Positions 47,719 to 56,082 of a stretch of DNA of 64,000 nucleotides are shown one piece after another. The notes below the pieces were generated by a model. The model was not told the DNA's origin and did not search any database. It worked only from the letters and a program-made list of their open reading frames with translations. Source of the DNA: Streptomyces sp. 7-21. Lineage in GTDB: Bacteria > Actinomycetota > Actinomycetes > Streptomycetales > Streptomycetaceae. Location of the stretch: the NCBI RefSeq assembly GCF_016741785.1, contig NZ_JAERRL010000008.1, positions 167,622-231,621 of the forward strand. Reading direction: 5' to 3'. The first letter of the stretch is position 1. Every line of letters starts with the position of its first letter. The position numbers and the translations under genes were made by a program.

Positions 47719-48546
47719 CTAGCGGCCCAGGGCCGCGAAGCGCCGCAGCGCCGCCGGGACGAAGACGGCGAGCAGGAGCAGCGGCCAGACGACGGCGAGG
47801 AGCGTGGCGTGCCCGGCCGCCCAGGAGCCGCTGTCCCAGCCGCCGCTGCTGAGGAGGCCGCGGACGGCGCCGGCGGTAGCGGACAGCGGGTTCCACTCGG
47901 CGGCGGCGCCCAGCCAGGCGGGCATGGTGTCCGGCGAGGTGAACACGTTGGAGAGGAACGCCACCGGCCAGACCAGGATCTGCACGGCCTGGACCAGCTC
48001 CGGCCGGCCCGCCACGAGCCCCAGCCAGATGCCCGCCCACAGCATGGCCAGCCGCAGCCACAGCAGCAGCGCGAAGGCCGCGGCCGCCTCGGCGGGCGAG
48101 CCGTGCCAGCGCCAGCCGAGCGCCAGCCCGGCGGCGGTCATGACGGCGAGCGCGGCCAGGGAGTGGAGCATGTCCAGCGCGGCCCGGCCGGCGAGGATGG
48201 ACGAGGGGGCCAGGGGCATGGAGCGGAAGCGGTCGAGCACGCCCTTGGTGATGTCCTGGGTGAGGGCGACCATCGTCGTCTCCAGGCCGAAGACCATGGT
48301 GAGGGCGAGCATGCCCGGCACCAGGTGGTCCGTGTAGTCGCTGCCGTCGGGGACGGACATGCCGCCGCCGAGGAAGGCGACGAACATCACCAGTATCAGC
48401 ACGGGGAAGACCAGCCCGGCGATCAGCTGTCCCGGTCGGCGCGCCCAGTGGGCCAGGCCCCGCTGGGTCATGGTGAGGGAATCGGTGAGCTGGTGGGTGA
48501 GCTTCTCGGTGCGCTTCTCGGTGAGCTTCTCGGTAAGCACTGTCAT
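47719..48546 (-). CDS. ABC-2 type permease (DrrB-like)
   Basis: The 275-residue membrane protein has six predicted spans ([59 protein letters not shown] and others) and the ABC-2 motif [20 protein letters not shown]. The family exports drugs or lipids. Its N terminus is a short repeat ([13 protein letters not shown]), encoded by 12-bp tandem repeats. Its ATPase partner, coupled by a 4-nt overlap, is truncated, so the exporter may be inactive or borrow another ATPase. Confidence 0.9.
   Translation of the reverse strand: MTVLTEKLTEKRTEKLTHQLTDSLTMTQRGLAHWARRPGQLIAGLVFPVLILVMFVAFLGGGMSVPDGSDYTDHLVPGMLALTMVFGLETTMVALTQDITKGVLDRFRSMPLAPSSILAGRAALDMLHSLAALAVMTAAGLALGWRWHGSPAEAAAAFALLLWLRLAMLWAGIWLGLVAGRPELVQAVQILVWPVAFLSNVFTSPDTMPAWLGAAAEWNPLSATAGAVRGLLSSGGWDSGSWAAGHATLLAVVWPLLLLAVFVPAALRRFAALGR
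48496..48531 (-). repeat. Three tandem 12-bp repeats in the permease N terminus
   Basis: GGTGAGCTTCTC, GGTGCGCTTCTC and GGTGAGCTTCTC lie in tandem (plus-strand view). They encode (T)[15 protein letters not shown] residues and may vary in copy number. Confidence 0.6.
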
Positions 48547-49409
48547 GCGGTGGTGGCCTCCTGCTGGTCGCTGCCGGTGCCGCCGGTGAGGCGGAGGAAG
48601 ACCTCGTCGAGCGTGGGCCGCCGCAGGGCGGTGTCCTCGGCGTCGAGGCCGGCGTCGGCGAGGGCGCGGACGGTGGCGGTGAGCGCGGTCATGCGGTCGG
48701 TGACCCGGGCGCTGACCAGCCGCCGGTCGGGGTCGGTGGTCAGGTCCGTGCCCGGGTCCGCCAGCCCGGCGGCGCGGGCGACGAGGGCGGCGGCCTCGGG
48801 GAGCCGGGCGGCGTCGCGGACGACGACGTCGATGCGGTCGGCGCCGAGGCGGGACTTGAGCTCGTCGGGGGTGCCCTCGGCGATGTTCCGTCCCCGGTCG
48901 ATGACGGTGACGCGCTCGGCGAGCTGGTCGGCCTCCTCCAGGTACTGCGTGGTCAGCAGCACGGTCGTGCCGGTGCCGGTCAGGGAGCGGACGGCCTGCC
49001 AGACCTCGGTGCGGCTGCGGGGGTCGAGGCCGGTGGTGGGCTCGTCGAGGACGAGCACGGCGGGGCGGACCAGCAGGCTGGCGGCGAGGTCGAGCCGGCG
49101 GCGCATGCCGCCGCTGCAGAGCCGGACGGGCCGGGTGCCGGTGCCGGCGAGGCCGAAGCGTTCGAGGAGTTCGGCGGCGCGCTGGGCGGCGCCGCGGCGG
49201 CCGAGGTGGTTGAGGCGGCCGAAGAGTTCGGGGTTCTGCCGCCCGTCGAGGTCCTCGTCCAGCGCGGCGTGCTGGCCGAGCAGGCCGATGCGGGCGCGGA
49301 CCTCGCGCGGCTGGGTGAGGACGTCGTGGCCGGCGACCTCGGCCCGGCCGCCGGTGGGGCGGAGCAGGGTGGTGAAGATGCGCACGGCGGTGCTCTTGCC
49401 GGCGCGGCC
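48543..49409 (-). pseudogene. 5'-truncated drug-exporter ABC ATPase (DrrA-like)
   Basis: About 288 codons survive, starting in the middle of Walker A at [20 protein letters not shown]. Signature [15 protein letters not shown], Walker [12 protein letters not shown] and the DrrA C-terminal domain are intact. The roughly 40 residues before the P-loop, including its first glycines, are gone: the reading gives SGRAGKST instead of GPNGAGKST. No start codon with a ribosome site replaces them; the frame upstream is only antisense of another gene. The break is at about 49406-49410. Confidence 0.82.
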
Positions 49410-49507
49410 TGATCGAGCGCCTGGAAGCGGGTGCCTACGTGATGGCGGGCGAGGGCGAACGCACCATCGAGGTGCTGCCGGAGGGGATGGACAACCCCTT
49501 CCGCTGA
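49406..49507 (+). pseudogene. 3' remnant of an unidentified plus-strand gene
   Basis: Starting at the break in the ABC ATPase, the plus strand reads [20 protein letters not shown] then EVLPEGMDNPFR and a stop at 49505-49507. The frame has normal GC3 codon use but no start and cannot extend left, where the sequence is the antisense of the ATPase. It is the last 33 or so codons of a lost gene that I cannot identify. Confidence 0.6.
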
Positions 49508-49543
49508 CGGTCCTCCGCTGACGGCCCCGCCCGGCCGCGCCCG

Positions 49544-50479
49544 TCAGTCGATCAGCTTGCGGATGAGGTCCCGCGTCTCGCTCGGCGACGCGGCGGCCTC
49601 CGCCAGCCCTTCCAGCACCCGCTGGTAGGCGGCCACTTCCTCCCGCTTGTCCAGGTACTGGGCGCCGGTCAGCTGCTCCAGGTAGACCAGGTCGGCCAGC
49701 TCCTCCTGGGCGAAGCGCAGCAGGGTGAACGCCCCGCTCTCCGCCACGTGCCCGCCGTGCGAGAACGGCACGACCTGGAGCGTGACGCGCGAGTAGTCGG
49801 AGAACTCCAGCAGGGCGCGCAGCTGCGCGTTCATCACCTGCCGGCCGCCGTACGGGCGGCGCAGCGCCGCCTCGTCGAGCACGCAGTGCAGGTGCGGCGA
49901 GCCCTCGGAGAACAGCAGCTTCTGCCGCTCCAGGCGCAGCGCGATCCGGCGGTCGACCTCCGAGCGCGGCAGGCGCCCCCGGTGGCCGCTGACGACGACG
50001 GCGTGCGCGTAGTCCTCCGTCTGGAGCAGGCCGTGCACGAACTGCAGCTCGTAGGTGCTGATCCGTTCCGCGGCGGCCTCCAGGCCCACATAGGTCTGGA
50101 ACCAGCCGGGGACGACGTCGTTGTAGCTGTGCCACCAGCCCGTCATCCCGGACGACTTGGCGAGCGCGAGCAGCGGCTCCCGCTCGGCCTCGTCGATGAC
50201 CCCGTACAGCGTGAGCAGATCGGCGACGTCGCGCTGCTTGAAGCTGACACGGCCGAGTTCCATGCGGCTGATCTTCGACTCGGAGGCGCGGATGGCGTAT
50301 CCGGCTTCCTCCCGCGTCACCCCGCAGGCCTCGCGCAGGCGGCGCAGCTGGCCGCCCAGCAGAATGCGGCGCACCATCGAGCCGCGCGCCGCCGTCGGCC
50401 CGCTGCCGGGGCCCGTCAGGTCCGCCACCCCGCGCGGTCGTGTCTCCGTTGTGCTCCCCGCTGTCCGATGCGTGCTCAT
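49544..50479 (-). CDS. XRE-family regulator with DUF5753 domain
   Basis: The protein of about 311 residues has an N-terminal HTH (LGGQLRRLREACGVTREEAG, SESKISRMELGRVSFKQRDV). The larger DUF5753 effector domain contains VPGWFQTYVGLEAAAERIST, LLQTEDYA and QVVPFSHGGH. Streptomycetes have many such WhiJ-like regulators, usually paired with a DUF397 protein that they are thought to sense. ATG 50479 follows GGAGGG at 10 nt; a GTG 18 nt earlier is possible. It is divergent from a HATPase protein. Confidence 0.92.
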   Translation of the reverse strand: MSTHRTAGSTTETRPRGVADLTGPGSGPTAARGSMVRRILLGGQLRRLREACGVTREEAGYAIRASESKISRMELGRVSFKQRDVADLLTLYGVIDEAEREPLLALAKSSGMTGWWHSYNDVVPGWFQTYVGLEAAAERISTYELQFVHGLLQTEDYAHAVVVSGHRGRLPRSEVDRRIALRLERQKLLFSEGSPHLHCVLDEAALRRPYGGRQVMNAQLRALLEFSDYSRVTLQVVPFSHGGHVAESGAFTLLRFAQEELADLVYLEQLTGAQYLDKREEVAAYQRVLEGLAEAAASPSETRDLIRKLID

Positions 50480-50765
50480 GCCTTCACAGCCCTCCACGTC
50501 GACCCACGGAAGTCTGCCATGCCAAAGCTCCGTTGGGTGCCCATGCGATTACAGACGAGGCAAAAAAGTCCGTGCACGTGCAGCTGCCCTTGCATTTGCC
50601 GTGAGCGTTGGGAAGCATGAGCACTACGCGCTGGGAACCGGTGCGTCAGCACGGCCCCGTCGGCACGACACACCGGCAACGGCGGGGTGTACGGGGGGCG
50701 TTACCCCGTGGAATCGGCCCTCCGTAACAGAAGAGTGCCGCCGCGAACGCCAGGAGTGCCGCGCC

Positions 50766-51296
50766 ATGGGAAGCAAAGGAACGCCCATGCTGGATCAGTT
50801 AAGGGCGATGTTTCCCCACGTCAACGCGTCGGCACCGGCGAGCACCGCGATGATCAGGCTGCCGGGGCAGCCGGATTCCGTGCGGCGGGCACGCATGTTC
50901 ACGCGCACCACCCTCCAGGACTGGCGGCTGCCCGAGCACTTCGACACCGTGGCCCTCGTGGTCTCCGAGCTGGTGACCAACGCCCTGCGCTACGGCCTGG
51001 ACGCCCTCCCCCGTCACGACGGCGGCACCGGTGAGCGCGGTCTGCCGCCCAGCGCCGGCGCCGAGACCGCCGTCGAGCTTGAACTGATGCGCTACGCACG
51101 GCGGTTGATCTGCGCGGTGCGCGACGGCAGCGAGGCACCGCCGGAGATCAGCACGGAGGACGGCGCCGCCGATCCCGCCGCCGAGTCGGGACGCGGCCTG
51201 TACCTGGTCGACTGTTTCAGCGACGGCTGGGGCTGGCGTCCGCTCACCGGCGACCGGAGGGGCAAGGTGGTGTGGGCGGTCTTCCAGACCGGCTGA
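50766..51296 (+). CDS. HATPase-domain regulatory protein (RsbW-like)
   Basis: The 176-residue single-domain GHKL ATPase has the N-box VALVVSELVTNALRYG and G-box GRGLYLVDCFSDGWGW. No kinase dimerisation domain is present, so it resembles anti-sigma-factor kinases of the RsbW/SpoIIAB type. In streptomycetes it commonly sits beside XRE-DUF5753 and DUF397 genes, as here. GGAG lies about 10 nt before ATG 50766. Confidence 0.88.
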   Translation: MGSKGTPMLDQLRAMFPHVNASAPASTAMIRLPGQPDSVRRARMFTRTTLQDWRLPEHFDTVALVVSELVTNALRYGLDALPRHDGGTGERGLPPSAGAETAVELELMRYARRLICAVRDGSEAPPEISTEDGAADPAAESGRGLYLVDCFSDGWGWRPLTGDRRGKVVWAVFQTG

Positions 51297-51386
51297 CCGC
51301 CGCCTAGCCGCTCCGGCAGCCGTGCTGCCCACCGCACGCCTCGGGCGGTTTCCCGGGAGCCGCTCGGACGGGCCGCCCGGCGGTCG

Positions 51387-51623
51387 TCAGGCGATCAGGT
51401 GGTCGAACTCGCCGTCCTTGACGCCGCGCAGCAGCGCCTCTATCTCGGCGCGGGTGTAGATGAGTGCGGGCCCCTCGGGGAAGCGGGAGTTCCGCATCGC
51501 CACCTCGCCGCTGGGCAGCCTCGCGAACTCGGCGCACGTGCCCTGCGAGTTGCTGTGGCTGCTCTTCACCCAACTCACGCCGCCGAGGTGGTGTGCGGCA
51601 ATGCCGTTGTACGCGTCGGGCAC
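51387..51623 (-). CDS. DUF397 domain protein
   Basis: The 78-residue protein has the DUF397 core WVKSSHSNSQGTCAEFARLP and VAMRNSRFPEGPALIYTRAE. The family partners XRE-DUF5753 regulators (compare BldB-associated and WhiJ-type loci). GTG 51623 follows GGGAGA. It is convergent with the HATPase gene and completes the triad. Confidence 0.92.
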   Translation of the reverse strand: MPDAYNGIAAHHLGGVSWVKSSHSNSQGTCAEFARLPSGEVAMRNSRFPEGPALIYTRAEIEALLRGVKDGEFDHLIA

Positions 51624-51823
51624 TGGCGTCTCCCGGTCGTGCGAGTCGTGCGGTCGTCGTCCCACGGTTGCATGGGACTGTCAATTACCGCCGATGATAG
51701 CTCCGTTCACTTGCATATGCACGAGAGGATGCACGTGCACGACCTGTTACTGACCCGTAACGGGGAGCGCTTTCTGCTTGGACGATGTGACACTTCCTCA
51801 GGTTCCCCAGCCCGTCGGCTGGT

Positions 51824-53008
51824 TCAGAACGCGGGCGCGAGCAGCTCATCGAACGCCGAACCCACCCCTCGCCACGTCTCCAGGCCCGCCGCGCACTCGG
51901 CCTCGGTCAGCAGACAGGAGGACAGCACCTCGCACAGCCGGGCCGCGTCGAGGCCGGGGCCAGTGAAGGCCAGCAGCTGTGAGCGGTCCCCGTACCCCGG
52001 GTCCCAGTCCATCGCCGCCGCCGCGCGGCGCACCGGCGGCATGAGATCCCAGGCCGCGTCGGGCAGCGCGGCCAGCCACGGGCCCGCGTTGTCCACGCAC
52101 ACCGCACCGCCCGCCGCGTCCCAGGACAGCAGGCTGCCGGGCCGGTCGGCCAGCCAGAACCGCCCCCTGCTGCGCGGCGCGGCGCACGCCAGCTCCTCCA
52201 GCGCGTCGTACAGCCGCCCGGGATGGAAGGGCCGCCGGTGGCGCCACACCACCGTGGTCACCCCGGCCCAGCAGGCGGGCGGCGGCAGCAGCACGGTCGC
52301 CGGGTGCTGCCGTGCCGCCGCGGCCTCGGCGTCGAAGCCACCCGTTGCCGCTGCCGCGAACCCGGGGCCGGCTACGTCGATCTGACGGGCGAACGGCTGG
52401 AGCTGGGCCAGCACCGCGTGATCCGCCGCGGACGCCGGCTCCGGCCCCGCGGCACAGGCGAGCACCGGCGCGTACTCCACCTGCCGCGCCCAGGTGTCGG
52501 CGACCATGCGCTGATCGGTGGGCGCGGCGGCAAACCCGGCCTCGGCGAGACTGTCAGCGCAGGCCAGGTACGGCATGACGAGGGCGGGATCGACGGCGGT
52601 GACGACCCCGGCCAGGCGCAGCCCCTCGTCGGCGGTGCGCGCCAGCAGCTCCGCCATGGGGCGCGGCTCGACGGAGTCCCACAGCTCCACGACGGCGAGC
52701 GAGGCGCCCTCGTCCGCCAGCCGCTCCAGCCGGGGCACCAGATCGTCGCGGAGCGCGCAGCAGGCGCAGCCGCGCAGCAGCGGGGCCTCGCCGTCGGAGC
52801 GCTCTCCCGCGGCGTCGCGCAGCCGGCGCGGGACGCCCAACGGCCCGGCGGCGCCGAGGTCGTAGTGGAGCGCGACGCTGCCGGGGACGTCCCGCAGCAG
52901 CCGGCCGACGGCCGCCGCCCGGGCGTCGGCGTGCAGCCCGGCCACCAGGACGACGGGCAGGGCGGGGTGGCCGGCGTCCCGGCCGTGCTTTCCGGTGGTG
53001 CTCGTCAT
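51824..53008 (-). CDS. CobW/COG0523-family protein lacking a canonical P-loop
   Basis: The 394-residue protein resembles the COG0523 metal chaperones. The metal motif GCACC (about residue 80; CxCC) and LRDDLVPRLERLADEGASLA are intact, as is a CobW C-terminal domain (FHPGRLYDALEELACAAPRS, RGRFWLADRP). The N-terminal Walker A, normally GFLGAGKTT-like, reads VLVAGLHADARAAAVGRLLR and has no GK[ST]. GTP hydrolysis is therefore doubtful. A Zur-like box in its promoter indicates expression on zinc starvation. GGGAG precedes ATG 53008. Confidence 0.9.
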   Translation of the reverse strand: MTSTTGKHGRDAGHPALPVVLVAGLHADARAAAVGRLLRDVPGSVALHYDLGAAGPLGVPRRLRDAAGERSDGEAPLLRGCACCALRDDLVPRLERLADEGASLAVVELWDSVEPRPMAELLARTADEGLRLAGVVTAVDPALVMPYLACADSLAEAGFAAAPTDQRMVADTWARQVEYAPVLACAAGPEPASAADHAVLAQLQPFARQIDVAGPGFAAAATGGFDAEAAAARQHPATVLLPPPACWAGVTTVVWRHRRPFHPGRLYDALEELACAAPRSRGRFWLADRPGSLLSWDAAGGAVCVDNAGPWLAALPDAAWDLMPPVRRAAAAMDWDPGYGDRSQLLAFTGPGLDAARLCEVLSSCLLTEAECAAGLETWRGVGSAFDELLAPAF

Positions 53009-53369
53009 GTCGCGCGTGCTCCCTCGCTGTCGGCTCCGCTCCGCCACGCCACTATACCGAAATGGGAACCATTTTCATTAGTCCTGGCTTGACACTCCGT
53101 CACCGACAGGTGAGACCCAGGCCACGCGGCCCGGGTTGCGAGAAGAGTGGGGAGAAGAGCGGCGGGGACTTCCAAGGAAGCGTGAAACGAAGCCGGAGAG
53201 AGCCGGACGAACGCGCGCCGGCCCGGCGGGCAACTGCCCGGCCAGCCGCGTTCCGTCACGGGCGCACCCGGGCCGGCTACCCCGTCTGCCATGTCACTGT
53301 CACGAGGCTGCCACGGTCCGCTCGCGCCCCTCCCGGTCACCGTACCCCCACGGATATGGTGACCGCGTG
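53009..53369. other. Divergent region between cobW-like gene and lipoprotein gene
   Basis: These 361 bp hold the zinc-responsive promoter of the cobW-like gene at 53051-53078. Nothing else is clear except a TTGACA on the plus strand at 53089-53094 without an obvious -10. No gene is supported. Confidence 0.5.
53051..53078 (-). promoter_or_regulatory. Zur-like box within the cobW-gene promoter
   Basis: GAAATGG-GAA-CCATTTTC (53059-53076) is an inverted repeat resembling the Streptomyces Zur box (TGAAAATnATTTTCA-type). On the minus strand TATAGT (53056-53051) is a near-consensus -10 that directly abuts it. The box fills the spacer upstream, an ideal repression position. Confidence 0.75.
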
Positions 53370-53963
53370 ATGAGCAGGCTGACTGCAACGCGGCGGTTCC
53401 GCGCCGGCCTGGTGGCCGGTGCGGCGCTGCTGGCGTTTACGGGGACGGTGACGAGCTGCTCCTCCTCCGGCAGCGAGGATGACGAGACCATCGAGGGCGC
53501 CCAGACCGAGGACCCCGGCCAGGGGGGAGACGGGGACCAGAACGGGGGCGCAGAGGACGACGTCGCGGCGCTCGAAGAGCTCTACGACCGGTACTGGGAC
53601 GCGCGCGTCGAGATCGAGAACGCGGAAGAGCTCGACATGAGCCCGCTCGAAGGCATCGCCACGGACGGCGAGATCGAATCGCAGGCCGGGCGCCTCCAGC
53701 CGTTCAAGGACGACGGCATTCACCGCCGGGGGGAGCCCGCCATCGAGAACGTGACGGTGTCGGTCGAGGGGGACACCGCGCGCATCGAAGCCTGCAAGAA
53801 CGAGGACGGGTGGGAGCTCGTCCAGAACGGTGAGGTCGTGGAAGGCGCGCTGAGCGAGGACGTCCGTGCCCCGCACACCTACGTCGTCTCCGCCGAACGG
53901 CAGGACGGCGACTGGCTCATCAGCGGGACGCTCCCCAGAGAGGAGGCGACGATCACATGCTGA
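53370..53963 (+). CDS. Secreted lipoprotein of unknown function
   Basis: The 197-residue precursor has a signal peptide (RFRAGLVAGAALLAFTGTVT) ending at a probable lipobox VTSC (about residue 31). An acidic Gly/Asp/Glu linker and a domain of about 130 residues follow (YDRYWDARVEIENAEELDMS, NVTVSVEGDTARIEACKNED). This fits the SnoaL/NTF2-like small secreted proteins common in streptomycetes. It overlaps the next gene by 7 nt. ATG 53370 is used (a GTG directly precedes it). Confidence 0.85.
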   Translation: MSRLTATRRFRAGLVAGAALLAFTGTVTSCSSSGSEDDETIEGAQTEDPGQGGDGDQNGGAEDDVAALEELYDRYWDARVEIENAEELDMSPLEGIATDGEIESQAGRLQPFKDDGIHRRGEPAIENVTVSVEGDTARIEACKNEDGWELVQNGEVVEGALSEDVRAPHTYVVSAERQDGDWLISGTLPREEATITC

Positions 53964-54853
53964 GCGTGCGGCGTGCCTCCTGCCGGCCGGCCGCCGCGGC
54001 CCTCGCCACGGCCGTGCTCAGCGTGCTGCTGCTCGCCGCCGGCCAGGGCCAGGCATCCGCCCAGCCGACCATCTGCTGGAACGAGGAGTCGGGCGACCTC
54101 AGCTACGGGTGCAGCGAGGAAAGCGGCGGCGGGGACGGCCAGGACGGCGGCAGCGGCGGGGACCAGGACGGGGGCAGCGGCGGCCCGTCCTGCGACATGA
54201 GCCGGACCGAGAGGTACGCCGGGGCAGAGCGCTGGTGCGAGGGCCAGAACGCCTGCTGGGCCAACGTCCCGTCCGCCGTCTACCCCACCCCCGACACCTG
54301 GCCGGAGGAGCCGCCGACCGAGGACTCCGTCTACATCTTCAAGGTCTGCTACGGCCCGGACGGCACCGCGGTCTTCCAGGACTGGACCTGGTACGTCCCC
54401 GACCAGCCGTCGATCGAGGAGCTGGCCCGCCGCGCCTACGGGGCGCTTCAGGCCCCGCGGTTCGAGCTGGCGTTCAGCCCGCCAGGTGAGTCGGTCGTGT
54501 TCATCGACACCTGGTGGTGGGCCGAGGGAGCGCCCTCCGGGAACCTGACCGGCAGCGCCGCCCTGGGCGTCGTCGCCGTGGCGGAGCCCTCCCACCTGGA
54601 GGTGGATCCGGGCGACGGCAGCGGCGTGATGACGTGCGACATCGTGACCAGCGAGAGCGACGCCTGCTCCCACGTCTACCAGCGCGCCTCCGGCGGGGAC
54701 GGCTACGCGGCCCGGGCCCGCCTGGTCTACGACGTCCACTTCGAACAGAACGGCGATCCCATCGAGGTCGCCGGGATGCCCGAGACCTTCGAGAGCGGCT
54801 GGACCGAAGCCTCCGTGCCCGTCACCGAGATCCAGGCCAGCGTCATCCGCTGA
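53957..54853 (+). CDS. Secreted hypothetical protein
   Basis: The 298-residue precursor has a cleavable signal peptide (AAAALATAVLSVLLLAAGQG, then ASAQP). A Gly/Asp-rich linker follows, then a cysteine-containing domain (CDMSRTERYAGAERWCEGQN, ACWANV) and a beta-rich C-terminal half ending TEIQASVIR. It is often annotated only as hypothetical or ATP/GTP-binding in streptomycetes, and no P-loop is visible. The start overlaps the preceding lipoprotein gene, so the two form a secreted-protein operon. A strong hairpin ends it. Confidence 0.85.
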   Translation: MLSVRRASCRPAAAALATAVLSVLLLAAGQGQASAQPTICWNEESGDLSYGCSEESGGGDGQDGGSGGDQDGGSGGPSCDMSRTERYAGAERWCEGQNACWANVPSAVYPTPDTWPEEPPTEDSVYIFKVCYGPDGTAVFQDWTWYVPDQPSIEELARRAYGALQAPRFELAFSPPGESVVFIDTWWWAEGAPSGNLTGSAALGVVAVAEPSHLEVDPGDGSGVMTCDIVTSESDACSHVYQRASGGDGYAARARLVYDVHFEQNGDPIEVAGMPETFESGWTEASVPVTEIQASVIR

Positions 54854-54862
54854 CCGCTGACG

Positions 54863-54905
54863 GACGGCTCCGGCCCCCGGCACCGCGCCGGGGCCCGGAG
54901 CCGTC
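54863..54905 (+). terminator. Terminator of the two-gene secreted-protein operon
   Basis: An 18-bp stem with one mismatch (GACGGCTCCGGCCCCCGG against CCGGGGCCCGGAGCCGTC) closes a 7-nt loop, 10 nt past the stop. Confidence 0.85.
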
Positions 54906-55040
54906 GGCGTTCCGCCGTCCGCCGTCGTCCCTCGCCCGGCTGGCGCAACGGCGCGTGCGCCGTCCGGATGCGCCCCCTACGCGCCCCCGCGACGCGCGCC
55001 GGTTCGTGGTGCACTGATGGTGGCGAAAGGGGTGACGAGG

Positions 55041-56015
55041 ATGCGCGCCATGACGCGAGGGCGGCTGGTGGCCCCGGCCGCGGGTCTGCTGGCGGTGCTC
55101 GGGCTGCTCGGCGGCTGCCAGTCGGACGACAACGGCGAGCGGGACACCGGCGGCGCCCCGGAGGAGCGCGCGGCCTCGCCGTTCACCGGGGAGGAGCTGC
55201 CCGACGGGCCGCAGCCGGTCCTCGCCCTGAAGATCGACAACGTCGAGACGGCCCGCCCGCAGACCGGCCTGGAGGCCGCCGACATCGTCTACGTCGAGCC
55301 CGTGGAAGCCGGGCTGACCCGCCTGCTCACCATCTTCTCCAGCGAACTCCCCGACCAGGTGGGCCCGGTGCGCAGCGGCCGGGAGTCGGACCTGGAGCTG
55401 CTGCGCCAGTTCGGGGAGCCCGCCTTCGCCTACTCCGGCGTCCAGAGCCGCCTGCTGCCCGTCTTCGCCGAGGCGCCCCTGTATCCCGTGACGCCCGACC
55501 TCGTGCCGGACGCCTACGAGCGCGCCGGCGACCGCCCCGCGCCGCACAACCTCTACGCCGACCCCGCCGCCCTGCTGGACGCCGCCCCCGACGCGAGCGA
55601 GGCGTCCGGCATCGGCTTCCGCTTCGGCGACGCCCCGGCGGACGGCGGCGCGCCGTTCGGCCGGTACGAGGTGGCGTTTCCCTCGGCCAGTTTCACCTTC
55701 AGCTGGTCGGAGGAGGACGCGCGCTGGGAGGTGGCGCTGGACGGCGAGGACTCCGGGCTCCAGGCGGCCACGGTCGTCGTGCAGGAGGTCACCATCCGCG
55801 ACTCGCGGTTCCACGACAGCGCCGGCAGCGTGACCCCGTACACCGAGACCACCGGCTCCGGCCGGGCCACGGTGCTGCGCGACGGCCAGGCGTTCGAGGC
55901 CGAGTGGTCGCGGCCCTCACCGGACGACGGCACGGAGTTCACCACCCCCGACGGCGAGCCGATGCGGTTCGCGCCGGGCCAGGTCTGGGTGCTCTTCCAG
56001 GAGCGCACGGGCTGA
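55041..56015 (+). CDS. DUF3048 lipoprotein
   Basis: The protein of about 324 residues has lipobox LGGC after LLAVLGLL (about residue 20) and then the DUF3048 core. That core includes VLALKIDNVETARPQTGLEA, ADIVYVEPVEAGLTRLLTIF and VGPVRSGRESDLELLRQFG. This family (YerB-like) is extracytoplasmic and possibly envelope-associated, with no proven reaction. ATG 55041 is preferred to 55017 because AAAGGGG lies before it. Confidence 0.9.
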   Translation: MRAMTRGRLVAPAAGLLAVLGLLGGCQSDDNGERDTGGAPEERAASPFTGEELPDGPQPVLALKIDNVETARPQTGLEAADIVYVEPVEAGLTRLLTIFSSELPDQVGPVRSGRESDLELLRQFGEPAFAYSGVQSRLLPVFAEAPLYPVTPDLVPDAYERAGDRPAPHNLYADPAALLDAAPDASEASGIGFRFGDAPADGGAPFGRYEVAFPSASFTFSWSEEDARWEVALDGEDSGLQAATVVVQEVTIRDSRFHDSAGSVTPYTETTGSGRATVLRDGQAFEAEWSRPSPDDGTEFTTPDGEPMRFAPGQVWVLFQERTG

Positions 56016-56044
56016 TCCGCCCCCCTGAGCGCCGCCGGGCGCCG

Positions 56045-56075
56045 TTGACTTCAAGCTATGTTGAGGTTCTACCCT
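56045..56075 (+). promoter_or_regulatory. SoxR/MerR-type promoter of the ABC exporter
   Basis: TTGACT (56045-56050) and TACCCT (56070-56075) are 19 bp apart, the overlong spacing that MerR-family activators correct. The dyad CTTCAA-GCTATG-TTGAGG (56049-56066) fills the spacer, as in SoxR boxes (CCTCAA/TTGAGG). The predicted start site falls at the ATG 56083, so the message would be leaderless. Confidence 0.72.
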
Positions 56076-56082
56076 CACGGCC

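Noticed and set aside
49406..49507. Insertion-sequence end at the ATPase break
   Set aside because: No inverted repeats, target duplication or transposase fragment flank the junction; a plain deletion fits better.
46204..49521. 1105-codon plus-strand open frame
   Set aside because: It runs antisense to gpmA, the permease and the ATPase, with low-complexity translation, and results from high GC bias.
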